From positions 186,001 to 250,000 of the forward strand of contig JALJCO010001058.1 of the NCBI GenBank assembly GCA_023101725.1: a stretch of DNA of 64,000 nt, in the 5' to 3' direction. Below, one piece after another: positions 13,670 to 24,500 of the stretch. The first letter of the stretch is position 1; each line of letters opens with the position of its first letter. Below the pieces are notes generated by a model that searched no databases, had not been told where the DNA came from, and saw only the letters and a list, made by a program, of their open reading frames with translations. The position numbers were made by a program, and so were the translations under genes. Origin of the DNA: Atherinomorus stipes. Its lineage: Eukaryota; Chordata; Actinopteri; Atheriniformes; Atherinidae.

Positions 13670-16600
13670 GTATTTCGTGGACATGTGTTTCAGCAGATGT
13701 TATATTTATTTCTTTTCTTAAAAATCGCACCTCCCTGTCTTAGCACAGCTTAGCTTTTCACTCAGGCCTGGGAACGGCCCGTAGCTTAAGAGTGGAACAG
13801 CAGACCGGGACAGAGATTTCAAGAGAGGGGGAGGCTGGGTCACTGGTACTACTAGACGAGGCCAGTGAGAGGAGATGTCCACGCCTCCACGAGAGGCTGT
13901 GTCTTTGAGAGAGTACAGAAGTGTTTCTGCTCACAACTGTCTTGGCAAGCACTGATAAATTGTTGAATACTTCTGCTCTACTAATTGGATTGGCCGGCTA
14001 ACGTCAGTGTCATGCTCACGTTAGTTGGCTAGTTAGCGTTGATGTTAGCTAGCTCATTCATAGTGCAGAGCTGCGGACACTGCTAAGATGAACTTCAGAA
14101 GTGGTGACGAGCCTTTTACTATGTGGATTTAATCTGTATAGGAACTACGTGTGGCCATACCAAGGCCACTGGTTAACCCCCATAGTTTATGATCTTATGC
14201 TAGTCATTTAGGGGAAGTGATCTTGTCGACATGCCTGCCTCTTATTGCGATTCTATGGTTAGTTTGATTTTATAGACGACATGGGGGGCTGGCAGGCTAA
14301 TTTAGAAAGGGCATTATACAGCTTCTGCTTTTTTCACTGATTATTGGCTTACAGTATTTGGACTTGCAGTGAGACCAGCTGCTGTTACGTGTCTTGCTTC
14401 AGTAGTCTGTACAAGGCCGGCGATTTACGCTCAGCATGACCAAGCAAGCTGGGACATTGAGTACTCAACCTGTAACTGCTCTCAGTGAGTGCTGAGGTGG
14501 CGTAAGGGGTATCCCCCTATCTCGAAGACAACTTGAGCTGGTGGGACTTATTTACTGCTTTTAAAATGCGACACTTGTGCTAGCAAAGCCGTCACATCTG
14601 CATTGAGGTGTGAACTAAATATACCACTACTCAGTGTTCTGGTGACCTTTCAAGAATCTGAGTTTGATGCCAAGTAAACTTTGAACTAAGACTCTTTCCA
14701 GGAGGTCATTAGAAATCTCTCCATTTTCAAAAGCTTATTGGTTCCAGTTGGAGAAACTTCAGAGTACTGAATAAAAACCATAAGCTTCTCCTCAGCTGTG
14801 GAAGTTGTGTATATCTTATTTTGTTTGCATCCTTTCTAGTTTATCTATTGTTCAAGTTAAATTTCTCAGAAAAAATCCTTCATAAACCCTGAGCAGAAAA
14901 AGCAGGAGATTTTAAGAAACCGGAACTGGTTTGTTAATGTTTTCCACTATATCCAGTTGTAACTGATGTGCACTTTGATACATGTTCATGACCAGTGTTG
15001 ATAAGTTTATTACTCTTACAACTTCAGAAAGATCCATCTTCCTGTCGCCCTAATGATCTATGCTGACTATAGCTTTCTGGATATTTATTATGGATAGGTA
15101 TCTAGTGTATGTAGAATAAGCTTTCATAACAACTTAGAATATTAATTCTATCAATAAATGGAAAGGTAGTGCTGTGGCTGTTTTGCTTAAGGACTTTTAT
15201 TATTTTTTAATGAGCTACCGTGTAACACTGCAGCTACAACTAGTTAGAAACTATTACCATAATAGTAATTGTTGCAGTTTTCTATCCTATATCTAAACTA
15301 TACATCTAAAAGACTTGTTACCATCTTGGAGCAACAAAGTGAAGATTATCACATGGCCTTGTTTCCAAGTACTGGCTGTGTGGCTTTTTGGGCCTGATAG
15401 TTATCAGGAATTGCCTCTGCTTCCATGGCTGCCAAATCAGGGGCCTGGCCAGCCAAGTGGGTAGATTCCGGGGAGCCAACAGCCCGAGAGGGCTTTGTCC
15501 TCCAGGCTCATTTTGATGCTGGAACAAGGCTCAGGCTGCATAAGGAAACCCATGCACCTTCCACTCTGAGGCGTTGGCCTAAAAAAAAGAAGAAGGCAAG
15601 CAAGCCTCAAACTTTTACGTCACTTACTCCACCCATACTCTATATGCCAAGAGACCATGTTGCTTCAAGAGTTATGTTACAGCTTAATCTACTCCAACAT
15701 GGGAGTTTCCAGAAATATAATGGAGCCACTATAGATACTGGTTATATTTATGTCAAAAACCTTGTAGCTGTCCACAACTTGAGCTACCAAAGTTTTTTTT
15801 TTTCTTTCATAATGCCTAGTTTCTGAGGATTATCTCACCCTGGATACAGGAGTGCATTTTTTCTGTGCTATGTATTAACCTAGATTTAAGGTTTCTGTTC
15901 TGGTATATGGAAGTCAATTATGCCAGTTTTACAGCTATCAACTAATGAGGTCACATGTATGAAACTATAGAACAGGCAAGTAGATAATTTAAGTAAACAT
16001 CTAAATTTCTTGACAGCGCCTTAAACCAGCAACTGTGTCCCCCTGCTTGTAACACATATTTATGAGTTTGCTCCTAGCTGTAACAGACAGAGTGGGAAGG
16101 AATGCATGCTTGTTGTCAAATACCACACAAATGTCTCCAAGGAACTGAAGTGGAAAGGTTGTCAAAGGCACATAATCTCAATCAGCTATCAACACAAAAT
16201 CAGATGCATTTGCTTTACGTATTGTTCGGAAAGTGTTGCATAATATTAGAAACTGGTGGGGGGAGAAAAAAAGTTGCATAACAGTTTTGTGCTTAGGGGA
16301 AAAGTAAAGAGTTTCAGAATTTGCTAGGTCCAGTGTTGACCTGTAACAGACCTGAGGTGTCTTTGTATGTAATGAGAGTTTTGTTTGTTTGTTTTATTTT
16401 TTAGGGAATGAAACCAAATCAGCACTATAACACGGGGCTAAGCCTGACAGTGTCTAGGAAGCCTTGCAGTGGAAAGTTATTCTTAAATGTATTATGATGG
16501 GTAATCTTCTTAATCCAAGTTACTAAAGAGGCCTGCTCTACGGCACGGACTCCCACACCTTAGGGCTGCCACAGTGCTTGGATGTAGGATGGGGTTGTGC

Positions 16601-17859
16601 AGCACTTCAGATCACTCACTGTCAGATCCACTCTGTATCGTTGACCAAATAATGTTTCTGTCATCACCCAGGGCTTAAACTTGTCACCATTATTGAAAGA
16701 CTGGTTTAATTTATTCTTTCAAGTGTATAATATTGTCTATTAAACTGTTCTGTGTTAGTTTGCAGAAGATACTATCCTGGTGCAATGATCCTTGAAAGAT
16801 TTCTATATTAACTGCGCTCGCCCAGTTATTCTGACTCTTTTGTAAATGCAGCATTGGCTTAAAATGATATTTTCTGATAATAACATGACAAAAACAAAAC
16901 CTTTATTTATTTTATTTGAGATACAGAAAAAGGTAAGGGTGTAATGGGAAGAAATCTGGGTAAATGTAAAGTCCCATTATTTATGCTGATTTTGTCTCAG
17001 TTCATTCTTATTATACACTCATGGAGCCACAACACATATCTCCCAAGTATGTATTTGGAAGCTACTGAAGTGATGAAGTCTGAGGACCTGTTGTTGACTC
17101 TTTAAACTTTGAGATTGAAGACGAAGCTCCGCCCTTGGCTTTAAGCTGAAAGGAGCCAAACTGCAGCTGCAGCGGGCCTCAGCTGTGACACTTGCATGTG
17201 GGTGTATTTTTGCCTCCTGCAAATCCATCCCAATATGAGTTTAGAACACCACCATGTTGTTTCTGGGAGGGGGGAGAAGGGAACTGTGTAAATGAGACAG
17301 TGAGCCATCTTCTTTTTTAGCCTAGTTGCCCTTCTGATGTTATTGACCTATTTTGCCCCCGCATAAGCAAATCTGAGTGAAGCTGAGTCTTATTCTTGGC
17401 TAATAACCTTTTAAAAGCTCTCTTTTATATTTGGCTCTTCCAGCCCATGTGCTGCTTGACCCCTTTCTCACAGTGATTCTATATAAATGTAAAGAAGATG
17501 TTAAGCTGTCTAGCAAGGGTAGTGCTGTCTAATTGGATCATATCACTAAGAGAGGCTAGTGTAAGTTCTCACTTGCACCATCTCAGCACTATCGATGTGC
17601 AGCCACCCCCCATGCATGCATTTCATAAAGAAGTGGTTGACCTGCAAATTAGTATTTGCTGAGAGGGGCGTGTACAAGTGGAAGAATTGTAAATGATGAA
17701 AGTACAGTATGCTGAGTGCAACAATTCACTTAAATCTTATATTTAACGAAATACGGCATGCAGCAGCCCTAAACTATTGTTATTGGTTGTAGAAATGAGT
17801 GACTGCTCGCCAATGCAGCGCGAGCGGTAGAACCTAATTGATCCTCTTTGTTTTTCTCA
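13670..17859 (+). other. ktn1: ktn1 intron 1
   Basis: This is a 4.2 kb intron between the presumed non-coding exon and the first coding exon. Its first 400 bases are still CpG-containing and carry repeated GTTAGC/GCTAGC words at 13996-14056. The remainder is ordinary intronic DNA. A 133-codon ATG-initiated open frame at 15425-15826 is not recognised (see findings). The GT-rich and AT-rich stretches elsewhere look neutral. Confidence 0.5.
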
Positions 17860-17861
17860 GA

Positions 17862-18552
17862 ATGGCGGTGGATATCTACGACTCTCAGTACCTTCTCATC
17901 CTGGCCCCCTCCCTGGTCATTGCCCTCATGTTCCTCTTCTTCTGGCTCTTCATGAAAGAAACCTCTTACGATGAGGTGCTGGCCCGGCAGAAACGTGACC
18001 TCAAACTGCCACCAACCAAGCCGGACCTCCGTAAGAAGAATGAAAAGAAGAAGAGCAAGAAGAAGGAGACGGCCAGTGGGGGAAGTGGTGGAGGTGGGGA
18101 GTTGGAAGAAGATCTACGGGATTTTGATTTGGCCGATGGTGCCAACAGCTCCAGTCTGGAGGTAGAAGAGGAACCTGCAGCAGAAGTTACACCAGAACCT
18201 GATCCACCAGCTGCCTATGTACCTGTTTCAGTATCACAAGATGCTCCTGCTGGTCTGAGGGAGAGAAAGAAGGAGAAGAAGAAGGAGAAAAAGGCTGCAA
18301 AGGCTGCTGCTGCAGCTGCCGCCGCTGCAGCTACAGCATCTTCTCTTTCAGAGGAGTCTGAAGTTCATGATTCCAAGCCAGTCAGCCATAAGCCTGATGC
18401 CCCTCCAGCTGCAAGCAAACAGTTAAGCCCTCCTTCGCCAAAAGTTGAGGTCCAGGCTCAGGTCCAAGCTGTTCAGGCTCCTGTTCAAGCACAGACACCT
18501 CCCCAGATCTCTGGGAAGAAGAAGGAGAAGAAGAAGCAGAAAGCAGAGCCTG
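17862..18552 (+). CDS. ktn1: ktn1 exon 2: membrane anchor and basic region
   Basis: The exon starts one base before the ATG, behind a TTTTTCTCAG acceptor, and ends CCT G|GTCAGT (phase 1). It encodes about 230 aa. MAVDIYDSQY leads into a hydrophobic stretch (LLILAPSLVIALMFLFFWLF), an uncleaved signal anchor, followed by MKETSYDEVLARQKR, which is nearly identical to human. After that come lysine blocks (KKNEKKKSKKKE), a glycine-serine run, an acidic stretch and two more lysine blocks, with a polyalanine run at about residues 144-158. The exon closes with the SGKKKEKKKQKAEPG module that recurs in the next two exons. Confidence 0.95.
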
Positions 18553-21500
18553 GTCAGTAACAAGGGCTACAGTTTGACTGAGAGGGCTTGGGCAGGGAGC
18601 TGGGGGTGGTAAATGTAACTAGTCAATTGTTTTATTTGGGTGTTACTTTGATCAAAGTGCAGAAAACAATTTCTAGAAATATTAGAAGAGAAATGGTCTT
18701 ACTTGCCACATTTGTGGGTTTTATCCCTGCGACTTCAACCTGACGGGTATCTCTGCTGTCTTGTCTGATTCCAGTGGATGTGCAGCAGGTAGAGGTGAAA
18801 GCAGAGTTGACCCCAGCACCAGTCAAGAAGGAAGCTCCCGCTGCAGCTGAAACCAAAGTTTTGGACGGAGCACCCCCAAGTGCCACGAGTGGCAAAAAGA
18901 AGAATGCTTCCAAGAAACAGAAGACTGAGCCTGGTAATACAATTTACCATAATCATCATTCGTATTATTGTTTACTTATTTCAAAGACCTTTTGGACCAC
19001 TTTAAATAGCCAATAAATGGACAGATAAAAGTGGTTTAATTTCCATTTATTTATGAATTTCTTTCAAATAAATCTATTTCATCACATCTACTGGTATTCT
19101 TTCCTAAAATTTAGTTGATGACGTAGATCCAGCAGCTTCCGCCAACCACCAGGCAGCCCACAATGATGATGTTCCATCCAAAGGGTCTGGCAAGAAACAG
19201 AAGAATGAGAATGATAAAGGTAAGAAAGGTTTTTTTTGTTGTTGTTGTTTTGTTTTTTCATCAGTCTAGATTCTATTTGTCCATTCAGTATTTTCCAAAA
19301 ACTAAACTATATTATGTGTGACTTAACAGAGAACACAGAGGTGAAGCTGAAGGAGCTGCTGTCTGGTCTGTCCAGCCTGGCTCTGTCAGAAGCAGAAGCT
19401 ATCAGTGTGATTTCTCTCCTCCGAGAGAAGAACCCTAATGCCATGGATGCCTGGCACAAAGTGAGAGATTAATACATGATGAACTTCAAATGTTATTTGT
19501 AGTCAGACCTCCAATGCCTGCTTTTTTTTTCATGTCCTGTGTCTCTCAAATAGTCTGCAGGTAGGCCTGACCCAGCTGCACAGGAACGAGAGAAACTTCT
19601 TACAGTTCTGCAGGAGGAAGCCTCAATTGCCAAAGACAAAGTGAAACAGCTCAGTCAGGTCTAGATTACAGTGTTTCACCTTTTAATGATTGGCTCGTTT
19701 TTATGCAGTAATGGTTTCTTCCTCTTCTCTCCCTCCTCAGTCAGGAATTTCACATGTCCTCTCACTTTTGTGGTGCAGGAGCTTCAACTTGAAAAGCAAA
19801 AGACAGGCCGAGTGGAGGCTATGATGAGAGAGCAACGTACAGCCACTGAGAAGGAGCTGGGGGGCATGCAGGCCAAAGCACACCAGGAGCTCCAGACCAT
19901 GCAAATAAAGGTAAAAGCTTGATTTCTTATTAGCTCAGATAGACGTGTAATATTGAATTAATAGAACCCCATGTTACTGAGTCCATATGGTGAAGGGAAA
20001 TGTATAGAGACTTGAATGTGAGAGACCTGAATAGTTAACGTTCATCTCAAGGCTTCATTGAGAGGCGAATAAGACTGATTGCTGATGTTTGTGTGTAGTG
20101 TCAGCAGATGAGGGAGCAACTGGAAAGCCAGATCACTCGACTGCAGCAGGAGAACACTATCCTCAGGGACGCGGTCAGCACAGCTACCAACCAGATGGAG
20201 AGCAAGTCAGTGCTACACTTGTCCTCTCCTGTGCTCCTTACATGTCTTACACTCAACCTAATAAAATATTTAATGACCTAGTTCATGCCAAAAATGTCAG
20301 CTCATTGTCTTTTTAGAATGATATTATTGTCCATGACAGATATTCTTCTTAGTGTCAGAGTAAAATGATGAAAACCTCACAAAGAATGCTTTTAGATTCT
20401 ATTAAAAAAAAAAAAAAGCACACTCTCCTTTTGATGTTTTTTCATGCTATCATTAAATGGAAGTATTTATTCTTTAGTTTGGCTGATGGCTTGAATATTT
20501 ACATTAATTGTCCCATTGATGATATAACTAAAGACCGATGCATTTTTAGCATTTTCAGTTTTGCATGCTTGTTGCAAAGCACTTTAACTTAACTTCACAC
20601 TTGAAATGTGTTATTTCAGTGAACTTGCATTTTTACACAATGTGAATGTGATTTTTGCGCACTATTAGTAATTTGCTTCTTCAACAACTTCCCACAGTAA
20701 TGCTCTATTAACCGTTTTCATATCGTGTGCTTGATAGGAATTCAGCAGAGCTGAACAAGCTGCGTTCTGAATATGGCAGTCTGATGAAAGAATTGGCAGA
20801 CAGCAACAGCAAGCTTCAGCAGGAGGAGCACCAAAGGAAATCACTGGAGGTCAGCTACAAGCAGAACGTGTCCCAGCTGGAGGTATGCTAATCCAGATGC
20901 ACAACTTGTTTGTTTAACCTGCGCTTCATTTTCTCCAACCAAGACAAAAATGAACCAAGTTGTAGGAAACCTGCGCTTGCCGCAAAGCTTCAAATGTGGC
21001 TGGCGGGTGTGGCAGCATTACTGGGGAAATGGGGTGGGGGTGGTTGTAGTGGTTGTAGTGGAAGTCCTGTGGAGGGTTGTGGGAAACAGAACCTGAGATG
21101 GGAGGGTTTGTTGGCTTTGGAAGCTGGAATGTTTGAGGCTTTGTGCTGTGTATAAACAACACTTTTCCTGCTAGACACTCAAATTGGCCCTGCCTGTCTT
21201 TTCATGCATCACCATTATAAGAAGGAAATTTAGGTTGCTGGCTTGACACAGATAAGGCTTGAAGAACCTCAGAGTTGCAGTCTGAAAATTTTAGTATATG
21301 GCCAACAAAACTATATCTAGGTTTGCCATTAATTGAGAGGTTAAGAGCTCTGTAATTTTGAGAAAATTGAGTGTAGAATTTTTTCCTAGCATCTGTGAAT
21401 GTTAGAACCATCCATACTGAAATGGTTTAAGCTCTGATTTGCTTGTCATTTATGGACATGTTACACAAGTTTGTTCATGTTTTTCTCCCCAGGCCCAACT

Positions 21501-24500
21501 ACAGGATGCAAAGCGACGCTGGGAAGACTTCTTCCACAAAGTTGGTTCTGAAAGAGAGCAGCTTCAGGCTTCCAACCAAGGTGGAAAAACACATAAACTT
21601 ACAAAAAAAACACAAAAAACAACAACCTAGAATTTTTGTATGTTCTTACCTAGTGGAAGAGATTTGCCAGGTCACATACAAAAACTGTTTGCCTGCATTT
21701 GCAGAGCTCCGCAACCAGCTACTGGCAGCTGAGACGGAGATGAACAGCAAGAACAAAGAGCTCCAGACCATACACGGCAGCCTAACTGAAGCCATGGTCT
21801 CTAAGGAACGTCTGGAGCAGAGAGTGATGGAGCTTAGAGAAATGTCCCAGCACAGTATGCCGGACGAATCACTGCAGGCCCGAGTTCAGGTGAGCCATGC
21901 CAACATCACTCATACATAAAAAATAAGTCTGCTTTATTGTAGATTAACCAACCTAAGCTGCTTTCAGACTTGCATTGTGGATCATGAGCAGTAAAGTCCA
22001 TCCGTTCTTTAAACGGACTCGTCTTTTCAAACATGCCGCTTCCTTGCAGACTTATCGCGTCCAGGGCGTTTTCAGACATCAGAAAATGTCAGCACAGCCC
22101 CACTCTTCCTTCAACTCAGTCCGCAACATTTTCTTGTGCATTCCGCCAAAACGACGTGCCGCAACATTTCCGCTCTTATGACATGGAAACCAGCCGGTAC
22201 ATGTCCGCTACATCTCCGAGATCAAAGACCATTACGCATGTCTGAATGCAAGCGTTATAAAGGACAGTCTCTGCAAAATTACTGCTTTCCAGTGCAAGTC
22301 TGAAAGGGGCTATAGATAAAGCCAAACCAGGGAAAAGGGACCTAGTTCTTGTAATTGAATTGGAATGATATCAAACTGAATGCTAAATAAAGCTTCATCA
22401 GGTTGTATTGGGTCTTAAAACCCAGTGTGCTTCAGTCTGCACTGAGATGCAGAATGAATTCATGTAATGGACCACAATTTCTAAATAAATGACTCACCCA
22501 TACAATCTGTTTTAACAGGAACTTATGAATGAAAATAAAGGTCTTCAGGTCCAGAATGAGAGCCTGCAAGCTCAGATCTCCTCGCAGGTATGGATCACCT
22601 TAACTCGCCTATGAAAAGAAAGTCTGCTTAAAATTGATGACTATTTGTTTATATACAGTATGTTTGTGAAAGATTTCTCTGCTCTACATTTAGGCCAATC
22701 ATGTCTCCCACATAGAGGAACTACAAAAGCTGTAAGTCGAAATTTTATCTTAACAGACTTTGAATTCAGTAACTGATGCTTCAGGGCTTTATTAATGTAA
22801 ATGTGCAACTCTTTCCTGTTCTATCAAGGCTGGCAGATAAAGAGTTGCAACGGAAGAGTCTGGAGGATTCTCTAAATGCTGAGAGGAGCAGCGCAGCTGG
22901 TCGAGAAACTAACATGCAGGTACAGTTAAAATTGAGCTTGATGCACAGATTCCTGTGCTAACATATTGCTGGTTCATTAGTTTGCAGGAATTTGTGTTGA
23001 GAGGCATATGGATTTATGACTGGATACACCATCATGGCAGAGAAATTGTGTTCTTTTTCAAGGACTCCAAACAGATATTCTTTCTTTCTTTACGGTTTTT
23101 AATGTGACTTCTCTTTTCATCTTCAGGCTTTGCACAATGACAACATGTCACTGAAGGCAGAAATTCAGAATCTGCAGGCACAGATTTCTGATCAGGTTTG
23201 TTTCCCACAAGGACTAATTTAAAAAAGAAGAAAAAAGAAAATCTACATTTGTGTTTTTTTTTTTCTCCCCCGTTTGATAATTTTTTCTTTTGGTTCCCAC
23301 ATGCAGACTGCTTCCCAGCTGGCTTTGGACCAGTTCCAGAAGAGGTTGGTGTGAAAACTAGAATAAGTTTTGAATTTATTGAGATGGTCTTCTCTTTTAT
23401 TGTATCTATCAAGCTAATAACTTGTTAAGAAATGAAAGACTTCATAAAACCTTGCTTCCCACCCAGTGTCTGGGAGAAGGAAGAAAGCATGAAAACTGTA
23501 GAGGGACTTTTGGAGAAGGGGTTGATCGAGGTGGCCAACAAGGAGGAGGAACTCAAGGTAGGGTTTCTGTTTATTCTCAGTACGATTTCTAATAAATAAA
23601 CCTTTTTTAAAGAGCTTTTTTCTCACAAATGCAGACTGTAAGAGAAGAAAATGAGGCACTAAGGCAAGAAATCGACAGCCTTAAGGGAAAGGCAGCAGAA
23701 CAGGTAGTGTCTTATATCTCATTAAAAGATTTTTTTGAGCATTTGTATCTTTGTTTTTTTGCTGCCTGTGTTTTGTGTTTTCTGGCTTTGTTGTACTCAC
23801 TAATTTTTTTCTCATTAAAGGCTTCGTCACAGTTAATAGTGGAAGAACTCCAGAGCAGGTAAGATCTCAAACTGATTCCAGTATCTATGGGTAGTAATAA
23901 CAATTTAATGGGTTCAATTTAAAGGCTCATTTCTTCCCACCAATTGCACATGATACAGAAAAGTGCTTTTCAGGAGGGAGTTCCTTCCCTTTTCAAGATT
24001 ACTGTTGCAACCTTTAACAGTAACAGCCTGCACAAGCTATTGTACTTTAATTAAACGCAATATATGCTTCTTTTATTTATTTTTTTTAAACTAATTTTGC
24101 CATTAAAGATGAAAATGGCATTCAGACTTGTTGCTTCATTCAGTGCTAGTTTTAGGCGCAGCTCATATGGATAGTTTTTCCAATGCACCTTCTTATGTCA
24201 CATATGCACACAACTGCTCTCATCCACAATCAAATATGCTTAAAACTGCAGCACATTTTTTAAGATTGTAAAGACTTAATAACATAGTTTTAGTAACCTG
24301 ACTTTATGCTTTATACCTCACTTGATATGCTGTTTCTTGCACAAATTTAAAATATTGTGCATGTACCGTAGCACTCACCATTGCTGTCAAAATAACGCGT
24401 CTGGAAAACTGGTGCTTAAAAACAGTAAGAAGCCCTCACTAGTCTTATCATGTCCTAAATGGGCTAAAGATGCAAAGATATAACTTTTAGTTTCAGTATC

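Noticed and set aside
13448..13753. 101-codon open frame at the ktn1 start region
   Set aside because: CpG-rich sequence loses stop codons by composition; it continues through a good donor into intron.
17838..17861. Upstream TTG-initiated extension of the first ktn1 coding exon
   Set aside because: The extra codons translate the polypyrimidine tract and acceptor (TTTTTCTCAG); the natural ATG follows at 17862.
20995..21070. G-rich stretch in ktn1 intron 9 as a G-quadruplex
   Set aside because: Only three tracts of three or more G are close together; the fourth is GG, so the motif is incomplete.
23032..23412. 126-codon minus-strand frame across ktn1 exons 15-16
   Set aside because: Runs through homopolymer tracts (F-rich) and over real plus-strand exons; chance.
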